DNA from: JBCCFX01 sp039029515
GTDB taxonomy: Bacteria > Planctomycetota > Phycisphaerae > Phycisphaerales > SM1A02
Assembly: GCA_039029515.1 (NCBI GenBank)
Contig: JBCCFX010000049.1
Span: forward strand, 1-20,489
Direction of reading: 5' to 3'
DNA: 20,489 nt
Position numbers and translations under genes: made by a program. Below the pieces are notes generated by a model. That model made no database searches. It worked only from the letters and a program-made list of their open reading frames with translations, and was not told where the DNA came from. Of the stretch, positions 10,501-14,978 are shown one piece after another. Numbering within the stretch: the first letter of the stretch is position 1; each line of letters starts with the position of its first letter.

Positions 10501-10763
10501 TTGATCACAAGATGATCGACATTGGTGCGGACGTGGTCATCGATCCGGCATCAACGCTGGACCATGCGATCCGGGCCGATCTCAATGGCGACGGTGAGCT
10601 CAACGCTGACGACCTCACGCTGCTGCTGGCATCGTGGGGCACCTGCTCGGCGACCACCACGGTCGACGGCGAGGTCGTGTCGGCGGATCCCTGCATGGGT
10701 GACCTTGATCGAGACGGTAGCGTCGGGGTCGCGGACCTCGCGTTGATGCTGCAGCAGTTCTGA
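1536..10763 (+). CDS. Giant secreted protein with 59 six-cysteine repeats
   Basis: A 3075-residue protein. The ATG at 1536 opens a signal peptide ending TTTALA-G at residue 28. Domain order: choice-of-anchor E-like domain, about 32-210 (FDDMGGARNLVKVTFE, GPDFVDFG, LSQFVGAGSLPADV, LRVTYEFV); 58 tandem repeats, 212-2593; a beta-rich extracellular domain, about 2596-2805 (VVVFDTDDPGP, GNALILQSED, GTIVFDF, SGAVDNLKF); a 59th repeat from 2811; a domain about 2860-2975 with GCSSTFW, AWPGDYRPDDLF and VAALLNAASDGMAYS; and a divergent dockerin-like pair from 3014 (DLNGDGELNADDL, DLDRDGSVGVADL). Repeats 1-57 all keep six cysteines, spaced C-C-x5-C-x7-C-x13-C-x4-C in the typical unit, consistent with three disulfides per unit. 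The array is acidic, and most of its lysines sit at repeat boundaries. It is probably an extended, disulfide-stabilised surface or matrix filament. Function is inferred, and no enzymatic motif was seen. A terminator follows. Confidence 0.93.
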   Translation: MKTKTIRQFAALCAVIIGTCLCTTTALAGDVMTQAPIEIPWETGEIGDPVQIDLNVPKFDDMGGARNLVKVTFELEATVNGALSAENLGLEPAAVAAEAMSMVVSNFGPLMVMCEEGFDDPIVQVAGGSDGFNGMGPDFVDFGRIQFTCMEMDMLTSAMGDLSQFVGAGSLPADVLVGGSFSAVCGCPLVVNASLVSNGVLRVTYEFVEKPAACCLPDNSCVEATPTECATMGGMFQGVPVSCLDVPPPCDNPGACCLDDGSCIITNTESECEVMNGGEYQGDGTVCLPDTCPFPPGACCLEDGTCVDLPADDNESAQDRCDALGGQFQGNLTVCSDMLCPLPKGACCLPDGTCVVTLEAECMGVYQGNFTDCTNTSCPPPTGACCLPNGSCQDVTQDKCVNSLGGSYQGNFTSCATIVCPQPMGACCLETGGCFTSTSAGCVAAGGQFQGEGTTCADVVCPVEGACCLADGSCDIVSQNRCDAQGGLFQGPATACVDVTCPDPKGACCLADGSCTVVTSAECSNQGGQYQGDGSSCLTADCPAPQGACCLPSGDCVIATQENCLSSNGTYQGNFTTCGEVMCPQPKGACCLDDGSCTTVTEEECMNQGGNFQGDFTLCSNANCPQPNGACCFISGDCEILTQDACGQAGGSWQGPLTSCASVECAQPKGACCLPDGACSVVTDEECGMIGGTYQGDFVTCADADCPRPNGACCLADGSCQEVMQIECANIGGAYQGNFTMCDEVTCPQPKGACCLIDGSCTTVTEEECSNLNGQYQGDFSSCQTANCPPPAGACCLPDGDCTEATQTRCIAFGGTYQGDLVPCAEVECPDPKGACCLADGSCTTVTAMECANQNGQYQGDFTACETTDCPDPIGACCFPNGDCTELTQDACLNGGGTYQGNFTTCAEVDCPDPKGACCLPNGDCTTVTLLECDAQGGVYQGNFTSCQTTVCPEPEGACCLENGQCQQATQMDCLTVGGTYQGDFTNCNDIECPLPKGACCLIDGTCTVSTASECIMAGGDYQGNFTICADVDCEAPMGACCLDDGSCIENTQAGCNSVGGTYQGDFTECATTECPQPDGACCQIDGTCTTVTEERCIAQGGTFQGDMTSCSTANCPQPMGACCLPNGDCQDTEQAKCLDIGGTYQGDFTLCADVECPQPKGACCLMDGSCTTVTALECDNQNGVYQGDFTSCEATVCPPATGACCLPDGSCIINSQDDCLAFNGTYQGNFTTCGEVECPQPKGACCLVDGSCTTVTEEECANQGGDYQGDFSECATTTCPQPQGACCLTDGACVLATQESCLTSGGTYQGDFSTCAEVECPQPKGACCLIDGSCTTVTEEECANQQGQYQGDFTDCETANCPQPNGACCFEDGSCAETTQDNCVSSNGQYQGDFTTCATIECPDPKGACCLDDGSCTVATLDDCDAQGGSYQGDFTLCGEVDCPDPKGACCLTDGGCLSTTQEDCTNAGGTFQGDFTSCASVECPQPPGACCLPSGVCTYVTEARCVSEQGGIWQGAFIACETVTCDIPQGACCLPNGDCVSSTQSSCNDANGIYNGDFTMCDDIECPQPSGACCLESGFCTVVTEARCISEQGGVWQGAFTNCEVVNCPVPGGACCLPTGECVQLEQEACGQQGGVYNGDFTMCDDIECPQPDGACCLPDGTCTTVNAERCAAQGGSWQGSFTSCETTDCPDPQGACCLPSGACVFTFQDDCLNVGGAYQGDFVTCDEVECPQPKGACCLADGSCTTVGAIECETLGGQYGGDFTDCATTECPEAKGACCLPTGDCIETTQDECINSAGGTYQGNLTLCSEVECPDPKGACCLIDGTCTTVTVEDCAAAGGTYQGNFIDCVDTMCPQPEGACCIADGSCTFTTQENCVSAGGVFQGPFTTCDEIDCPDPKGACCLMDGSCTTVTLDECVQAGGMYNGDGTDCADVECEQPQGACCLSNGACMMLTQAECDNAPGAWQGAFVTCNEVECPQPKGACCLEDGTCTTVTAGECDQLAGQYQGDGTTCGDVTCPQPLGACCLPNGSCINVSQESCGLSGGLFQGILTACGEVECPDPKGACCLIDGACVTVTEAECNDLQGDYQGNMTDCETTHCPQPDGACCLASGECVVATQDDCGTQGGLWQGAFTSCAEVDCPEPKGACCLIDGSCVTVTEGECLNLQGQYQGDGTDCQTAICEQPMGGCCLETGRCVELTQLECINSGGAWQGDFTVCDEIECPDIKGACCFDDGSCTVTTSDECSASGGTYQGDGTDCTDAHCPPATGACCLDDGSCNVVSQEECGNLGGSYQGNFTSCSEVECPQPKGACCLADGTCSVLSQEVCQLEGGEFQGLKTDCQTTECDPPKGACCLESGGCIVTRQEDCLNAGGAYQGDLTICGEVNCQQPKGACCLPNGFCTVVTEMMCSDLDGLYQGDLTDCQTANCPQPKGACCLPDGSCQVVNQDVCFQLGGLYQGDLSECHPDTCPMPEGACCLIATNSCFVGSETQCELAGGEYQGDLTACTPVTCPIPSGACCLPDGSCVDLFEIDCSIAGGIFQGVLTACNDIECPEPGACCFCDAPCAILFEDDCVIAGGEFLGLGSDCEATSYMIDFSTDDDLITPLANGQLVGESTEFGNLFMVSANGPNLGVVVFDTDDPGPNDSGPDSDLLVGLGNALILQSEDDPAMSVAGFFDTPNDEADPGTIVFDFLRAATVESLDLIDLCPGPGEQGAIITLVDRAGRTRTYDLPAGFTRDISQQGPAGFETLDTTSLAPQLGEGGATATAIEDFGFDAFNVAQLRVHFISSGAVDNLKFSLGPCPSYACGACCVPNEGCVVQTYKYCEDELLGDYQGDYTSCDDLVLLGDGACGGVNDVASVGCSSTFWLRDDVINAWPGDYRPDDLFSVVFEDVFPDMTLAEALALPTTSALNQLRRESVAALLNAASDGMAYSLDEFAVIETFNAAHPSNDAMYADVAFSIEGLNASTCPFEETRLAPFTQIDAPVDHKMIDIGADVVIDPASTLDHAIRADLNGDGELNADDLTLLLASWGTCSATTTVDGEVVSADPCMGDLDRDGSVGVADLALMLQQF
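2682..8963 (+). repeat. Dimeric (A-B) higher-order period within the array, units 5-55
   Basis: Odd-numbered units (type A) have Gln at unit position 15 (typically xTQxxC) in all 26 cases. Even-numbered units (type B) have another residue there, typically TTVTEEEC, in 24 of 25 cases; unit 52 is the exception. For units 9-54 type A also ends with Lys before the next GACC in 19 of 23 cases, against 4 of 23 for type B, and type A usually has an EV-[ED]-C tail where B has T-x-x-C. The effective period is therefore about 246 bp. Counts were made by eye from the translation. Confidence 0.9.
6003..6500 (+). repeat. Recent head-to-tail duplication of a 249-bp dimer (units 32-33 and 34-35)
   Basis: Units 32 (6003-6128) and 34 (6252-6377) each carry the same one-residue insertion (SEQGG with VTEAR before it) and WQGAF instead of YQGDF. 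Units 33 and 35 share YNGDFTMCDDIECPQP. The 47 nt at 6201-6247 are identical to 6450-6496, an offset of exactly 249 nt, which equals 42+41 codons. This shows duplication of a whole A-B pair. Confidence 0.88.
9966..10103 (+). repeat. Isolated 59th cysteine repeat in the giant gene
   Basis: After an unrelated domain of about 215 residues the protein has one more unit: GACCVPNEGC, then a variant middle, LGDYQGDYTSC and ACGG. The six-Cys order is roughly kept but spacing differs. It shows that the intervening beta-rich domain either was inserted into the array or is followed by an independent unit. Confidence 0.75.
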
Positions 10764-10793
10764 TCGCCTGAGGCGGTCTCAACGGTGACATTC

Positions 10794-10826
10794 AGCGGGT
10801 GTCGGCATCAGCCGGCACCCGCTTTT
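10794..10826 (+). terminator. Intrinsic terminator of the giant gene
   Basis: AGCGGGTGTCGGC (10794-10806) pairs with GCCGGCACCCGCT (10811-10823) across an ATCA loop: a 13-bp stem with one G-T pair, running into TTTT. It lies 31 nt after the stop codon. Confidence 0.8.
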
Positions 10827-11127
10827 CATTGGGCCCGATCGGGGGACGGCTGGTGGATGCGCGGGGTCGTCCTTACCTAAGTTGTCGGAGAGGCCCCGGC
10901 GGGGTCGAGGGGCGGTTTGTCGAGTGGGCTGAAATCACGGCTGTGATTTACGCAATTATCTCCGCTCACAAGGACTTACATCTTGACATGGATTATCGGA
11001 TATGGTGCCATGGGGGTTGCGTGCGGGGGGATTGGCCCCACGTAAGAAAGATGTGTATCGGGCCGCGCTGGCAACCCCTGCCGGGCGGCCGTCGATTCAG
11101 TCGGGTCACTGAGGGAAAGAAGAGCAA
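10827..11127. other. Intergenic region before the second repeat protein
   Basis: About 300 bases without a credible gene. It holds the inverted repeat at 10932-10949 and a perfect TTGACA at 10983-10988, but no acceptable -10 box 16-18 bases downstream of it. Weak G-rich stems occur near 10894-10904 and 11020-11043. Purine-rich AAGAAGAG at 11117-11124 could serve as the ribosome binding site. Confidence 0.45.
10932..10949. promoter_or_regulatory. Inverted repeat AAATCAC-N4-GTGATTT, possible operator
   Basis: Perfect 7-bp arms around GGCT, 178 nt upstream of the next start codon. The AT-rich symmetric arms stand out in a GC-rich background and resemble a dimeric regulator site. The 8-mer AAATCACG recurs in the inverted repeat upstream of the beta-helix gene (14847-14854). 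No regulator is identified. Confidence 0.4.
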
Positions 11128-14100
11128 ATGGTCACCAAGCGTGCAGTGGGAGCGGCAATCGCCGGCGTCACCCTGGCAACCGCCGGTCTGACGTCAACGA
11201 CGTTCGCGGACACCGAGACCGAAGGTCCGCAGGTCATGAATTATTCGGAGGTTCCTGGGGTTGGCTTCATGCTCGACCTCACGTTCGACCGCTTTGACGA
11301 GATGGGCGGCGCCCGTCAACTCACGTCGGTTGCGATTACGTCCGAAGCGCAGGGACAGATCGACGTGTCGATCGAGAACAACGGTGTGAACCCCGCGACG
11401 ATGGCGTTCACGACCGTCCTGTTGGCGCAGTCCCTCACCGTTCCGCAGCCGCCCGATCCGCCGATCATGCTCAACATCAACGTCTCAGATGAGACGATGG
11501 TGCCGCCGCTCGCGGGTTCGGATGGTAATCCGCTGATGGGGGATGACTTCGTTGATCTCGGTACGCTCAGTGTTGCAGGCGTTGCCCCGCCGGTGACGTT
11601 GAATCTCGGCGCGGACGATCTTACGAACTTCATTGTGGATGGACTCGACACGACGTTCGATGCGCAGGTCACCGCAGGAATCACCGTGAGCGCCGGTTCG
11701 GCCTCATTCCTCGCGCTGCTGCAGAACCCGCTCGTCACGGGTGAGGTCACCGTGACCTACACCTTCTGTCTCGTGCCCGGCGCATGCTGTCTTCCCGACG
11801 GCACGTGCGTTGAAGTGCTTGACACCGAATGCGATGCGCAGGGCGGCGTGTTCCAGGGCTTCAGTACATTGTGTGCAGACGTTGAGCCGTGCCCGCAGGC
11901 CATGCTCGGCGACTTCGTGTTCGAAGATTCAAACGGCAACGGCGTGCAGGATCCGGGCGAGCCCGGCATTCCTGGCGTGACCGTCAAGCTGCTTGACGAC
12001 ATGATGATGCAGATCGATACAGATGTCACCGGCGCCGCCGGCGACTACCTGTTCACCGGTCTCGCTATGGGTACGTACACCGTCATGATCGACGACACCA
12101 CGCTGCCCGCCGGCTACCTGCCGACGGCTGCGAATGTGGGCGGCGATGACACGATTGACAGCGACTTTGTCGGCGGCATGGTGACGGTCTTCCTTCCCGC
12201 GAATGACACCGTCAACCTCACCGTTGATGCCGGCTTCATCCCGCAGGGCCAGATCGGCGACTGCATCTGGGAAGACATTGATGGCGATGGCATCAAGGAT
12301 CCGGGTGAGCCCGGCATCCCGGGTGTGACCGTCACGCTGTGCGATGCCGGTGCCGTGGAAATCGGCATGGTCGTGACTGGCGCAACGGGTGATTACCTGT
12401 TCACGCAACTTCCTGCCGGTGACTACACCGTCAAGATCGATCCGTTGACCGTCCCGCCGGGCTTCACGGAATCCCCGCCCAACCAGGGTGGCGATGACAC
12501 CGTCGACAGCGACTGCGTTGCTGGCGTGATCGCGGTGACGCTCGCGACGCCGGCCACGGTGGATCTCACCAACGACTGCGGCTTCGTGCCTCCGGGCGCT
12601 TGCTGCATTCTCGGTCAGCTGTGCCAGGTGCTGTCGCAGGATGACTGCAATGCAATGGGCGGCGACTATCAGGGCAACGACACGACGTGTCCGGAAGTGA
12701 ATTGTCCGGAACGATGCTGCTTCATTGACGGAACGTGCGCAGATCTTCCGGCGCCGGACTGTCTCGCCGCGAGCGGGGTGCCGGGCGGCCCGGCGACCCA
12801 GTGTGCCGGCTTCGTGTGTCCGTTGTTCAACGGCGCATGCTGCCTCATGGATGGTTCGTGCGTCGTCACGGTTGATGCAAGTGCCTGCGTCATGCAGGGC
12901 GGCGTCTTCCAGGGCATCGGCACGACCTGTGCACCGAACCCGTGTCCGGAAGCGTGCTGCTTCCCGGACGGTATGTGTCAACTGCTGACCATCACCGCGT
13001 GCGGTGCGGCCGGCGGTACGTCGCAGGGTGCGGGCACGAACTGTGCACCGAACCTGTGCCCGATGCCGGGTGCCTGTTGTCTGCCTGACGGGATGTGCGT
13101 GATTGCGGCTGATGCCGCAGCGTGCACTGGCCTTGGTGGTCTGTTTGAAGGTCCGGGCACCGTGTGTGCACCGAATCCGTGCCCGGCGCCGGGTGCGTGC
13201 TGTCTGCCGGACGGAACCTGCATCGTCGTGCTTGAAATCGCATGCAATGCGGCGGGTGGCGACTTCCAGGGTGACGGCACCGCGTGTGCACCGAACCCGT
13301 GTCCGGAAGCGTGCTGCTTCGCCAATGGTGCGTGCCTCAACCTCGCGCCGGCGACGTGTGCGTTGCAGGGTGGTGTGTCGCAGGGTGTGGGTACGAACTG
13401 TACGCCGAACCTGTGCCCGCAGCCGCCGGACGACGGTGGTCGCGGCAACTGCAACCAGAAGGGCAGCTTCCTGATCTTCTCGAAGGTCGAAGTCCGTTGG
13501 GACATGGCCGGCAATCTTTTGCAGGACACGTTCATCCATCTGACGAACGACTTCCCGGATGACGTCCAGGTGCAGATGTATTTCATCAACGGTGATCCGC
13601 CGCTGGATGCGACCATTGATGAACGTGCGCACCCGGGTTGGAACTGGGTCGATAACCTGATCGAGCTCACCGCAGATCAGCCTGTGTACTGGTCGGCTGC
13701 GACCGGTCAGCCATTGGGCGTGTCGCCGTTCGGTTCCGCACTGGATCCGGGCTTCCCGCCTGGTCGTCCGTGTCCGGACAACCCGGCTGAGCGCTGCATC
13801 CGCGGCTTCATCGTCGCATGGGCGGTCAATGCGTCCAACGATCAGATCCGCTGGGATCATCTCGCGGGCGAAGCGACGCTCGTCAACTATGCGAACAACT
13901 ATGCGTGGTCGTACACCGCGTGTGGGTATCAGGTCGTGTCGGCCGTGGCGCATGGCGCTCCGGTCGGTGTCTCGGGTTGCATCAACCTCGATGGCATTGA
14001 GTACGAAGCGGTCTATGACCTGCTGCTGCTCGAGTTCGTTGCGGATGGTTCAGCCGCGTACGCCAACGCCGCGAACGCACTGACAAGCGGTGACCTGACA

Positions 14101-14679
14101 CTGCACCCGGTTTCCGCCGATCTCCGTCAGGAGACCGATGGTCCGGTGACGGTGAAGGCGAGCTTCGAGGTCTGGAACCAGAACGAATTCAAGTTCTCGG
14201 GTCTCGACCGATGCATCTCCTGTTGGGATCAGACGCTCTTCCGTGATTACACGGATGACGGTCCGTCGAACCACCTGCTGCTGGACAACCTCCAGACGAA
14301 TGTGGGCAAGGCGCGCATCGATGGTCTGGCGAGCCAGATCTGCGATGTGGACTTCGATCCGTCCAATAACGACACGTTCCCGTTCCCGCCGGGACCGGGC
14401 GATACGGTTGACCCGCGCGACGTGGTGAGTCAGGCGGCTGCCCTCACGGGCGTTCGTGCTCACTTCATCACCTTCGGTGCAGCGTTGGCGCCGAATGGTG
14501 CGGCGGGCGGCAACCTCGTCGGGATGGGTCAGCAGTCGGCGAAGGTTCAGTTTGACACCGTCGGCCTGCCGCCGACCACGCCGACCGTGCCCCGCACGCC
14601 GGCCAAGACAAGTCCTGCGAACACGTCGTTCGACGGCCTTGTGGAGTCATTGTTCTCGCCGGCGGGTTCCGGTCGATAA
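11128..14679 (+). CDS. Large secreted protein: anchor E-like, Cys repeats, two SdrD B-like domains, unassigned C-terminal domain
   Basis: A 1183-residue protein. The ATG at 11128 opens a signal peptide (TKRAVGAAIAGVTLATAGL, ending TTFA before DTET). Residues about 37-215 resemble the anchor E domain of the two upstream genes (FDEMGGARQLTSVAI, VDLGTL, VTVTYTF). One Cys repeat follows at 218-258. Residues about 259-374 and 375-489 are two SdrD B-like beta-sandwich domains, each with GNGVQDPGEPGIPGVTV or DGIKDPGEPGIPGVTV, GDYLFT and YTV-x-ID. Seven more Cys repeats fill 490-767. Residues 768-1183 form a domain I cannot name (GSFLIFSKVEVRWD, TFIHLTNDF, VQMYFINGD). Unlike its neighbours it has no dockerin-like tail and ends in ESLFSPAGSGR, so its attachment may differ. 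SdrD B domains are known as rigid Ca-stabilised stalk modules of surface proteins; a surface stalk is therefore a plausible role. A strong terminator follows. Confidence 0.92.
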   Translation: MVTKRAVGAAIAGVTLATAGLTSTTFADTETEGPQVMNYSEVPGVGFMLDLTFDRFDEMGGARQLTSVAITSEAQGQIDVSIENNGVNPATMAFTTVLLAQSLTVPQPPDPPIMLNINVSDETMVPPLAGSDGNPLMGDDFVDLGTLSVAGVAPPVTLNLGADDLTNFIVDGLDTTFDAQVTAGITVSAGSASFLALLQNPLVTGEVTVTYTFCLVPGACCLPDGTCVEVLDTECDAQGGVFQGFSTLCADVEPCPQAMLGDFVFEDSNGNGVQDPGEPGIPGVTVKLLDDMMMQIDTDVTGAAGDYLFTGLAMGTYTVMIDDTTLPAGYLPTAANVGGDDTIDSDFVGGMVTVFLPANDTVNLTVDAGFIPQGQIGDCIWEDIDGDGIKDPGEPGIPGVTVTLCDAGAVEIGMVVTGATGDYLFTQLPAGDYTVKIDPLTVPPGFTESPPNQGGDDTVDSDCVAGVIAVTLATPATVDLTNDCGFVPPGACCILGQLCQVLSQDDCNAMGGDYQGNDTTCPEVNCPERCCFIDGTCADLPAPDCLAASGVPGGPATQCAGFVCPLFNGACCLMDGSCVVTVDASACVMQGGVFQGIGTTCAPNPCPEACCFPDGMCQLLTITACGAAGGTSQGAGTNCAPNLCPMPGACCLPDGMCVIAADAAACTGLGGLFEGPGTVCAPNPCPAPGACCLPDGTCIVVLEIACNAAGGDFQGDGTACAPNPCPEACCFANGACLNLAPATCALQGGVSQGVGTNCTPNLCPQPPDDGGRGNCNQKGSFLIFSKVEVRWDMAGNLLQDTFIHLTNDFPDDVQVQMYFINGDPPLDATIDERAHPGWNWVDNLIELTADQPVYWSAATGQPLGVSPFGSALDPGFPPGRPCPDNPAERCIRGFIVAWAVNASNDQIRWDHLAGEATLVNYANNYAWSYTACGYQVVSAVAHGAPVGVSGCINLDGIEYEAVYDLLLLEFVADGSAAYANAANALTSGDLTLHPVSADLRQETDGPVTVKASFEVWNQNEFKFSGLDRCISCWDQTLFRDYTDDGPSNHLLLDNLQTNVGKARIDGLASQICDVDFDPSNNDTFPFPPGPGDTVDPRDVVSQAAALTGVRAHFITFGAALAPNGAAGGNLVGMGQQSAKVQFDTVGLPPTTPTVPRTPAKTSPANTSFDGLVESLFSPAGSGR
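11779..13428 (+). repeat. Eight six-Cys repeats split by two SdrD B-like domains
   Basis: Unit 1 is at 11779-11901; units 2-8 are at 12595-13428. They are more diverged from each other than the giant's units. Units 3-4 and 7-8 pair up: 3 and 7 are GACCL types ending CAPNPCPE, while 4 and 8 begin EACCF, have SQG in place of YQG and contain TNC-[AT]-PNLCP. This points to a separate dimer duplication in this gene, with units 5 and 6 between. Confidence 0.85.
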
Positions 14680-14707
14680 GTCGATCTGAATATTGGGCTT
14701 ACAGAGT

Positions 14708-14746
14708 CGCGGGGCTGGTTCCGAGAACCGGCCCCGCGTTGTTTTT
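14708..14746 (+). terminator. Intrinsic terminator after the second repeat protein
   Basis: CGCGGGGCTGGTTC (14708-14721) pairs with GAACCGGCCCCGCG (14725-14738) over a 3-nt CGA loop, a 14-bp stem with one T-G pair, then TTGTTTTT. It starts 28 nt past the stop codon. Confidence 0.88.
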
Positions 14747-14802
14747 GGGCGTTCTCGCGCGTTATCGGACGCTGTTGGGGCTTCTCTGGCCGATACACCC
14801 GG

Positions 14803-14808
14803 TATACT
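14803..14808 (+). promoter_or_regulatory. Possible -10 box TATACT before the beta-helix gene
   Basis: TATACT followed by TT stands out in GC-rich sequence, between the terminator and the next gene. The base context 17 nt upstream (GCTTCT) does not resemble TTGACA, so this is a candidate only. Confidence 0.3.
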
Positions 14809-14838
14809 TTCGCTCGAAATACCCTCGGTCGCCCACAT

Positions 14839-14857
14839 TGACGTGCAAATCACGTCA
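14839..14857. promoter_or_regulatory. Inverted repeat TGACGTG-N5-CACGTCA, possible operator
   Basis: Perfect 7-bp arms separated by CAAAT, about 30 nt downstream of the TATACT candidate and 121 nt before the start codon. That placement would suit repressor binding near a transcription start. It shares AAATCACG with the inverted repeat at 10932-10949. Confidence 0.42.
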
Positions 14858-14870
14858 TCGGTTGCCAACG

Positions 14871-14894
14871 TAAGTGCTGACTTCGCGGCACTTA
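14871..14894 (+). promoter_or_regulatory. Inverted repeat TAAGTGC-N10-GCACTTA in the beta-helix leader
   Basis: Perfect 7-bp arms at 14871-14877 and 14888-14894. It is either a leader hairpin or a second protein-binding site. Confidence 0.3.
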
Positions 14895-14912
14895 GCGCTG
14901 GCGGCAGGCAGT

Positions 14913-14947
14913 GGGGCCCGTCGCTGGCCCCGACCCACTCGGGTCGG
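14913..14947 (+). promoter_or_regulatory. Two overlapping leader hairpins before the beta-helix gene
   Basis: GGGGCC (14913-14918) pairs with GGCCCC (14926-14931). CCGACCC (14930-14936) pairs with GGGTCGG (14941-14947) over ACTC. The stems share bases 14930-14931, so they compete at the edge. The second stem ends 16 nt before the Shine-Dalgarno AGGGAGG at 14964-14970. Confidence 0.3.
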
Positions 14948-14978
14948 AGGACAGGACACACCGAGGGAGGACGGCCTC

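Noticed and set aside
10983..10988. Perfect TTGACA as a promoter -35 box
   Set aside because: The hexamers 16-18 nt downstream (GTGCCA, TGCCAT, GCCATG) do not resemble a -10 box.
10799..11191. Plus-strand open frame of 130 codons between the two large genes
   Set aside because: It starts inside the terminator hairpin and runs out of frame into the next gene's signal peptide; composition is not protein-like.
11929..13953. Long open frame on the minus strand (674 codons)
   Set aside because: It lies wholly inside the well-supported 1183-residue gene; it is Arg/His/Thr-rich with no domain or signal, typical of an antisense shadow in GC-rich repeat DNA.
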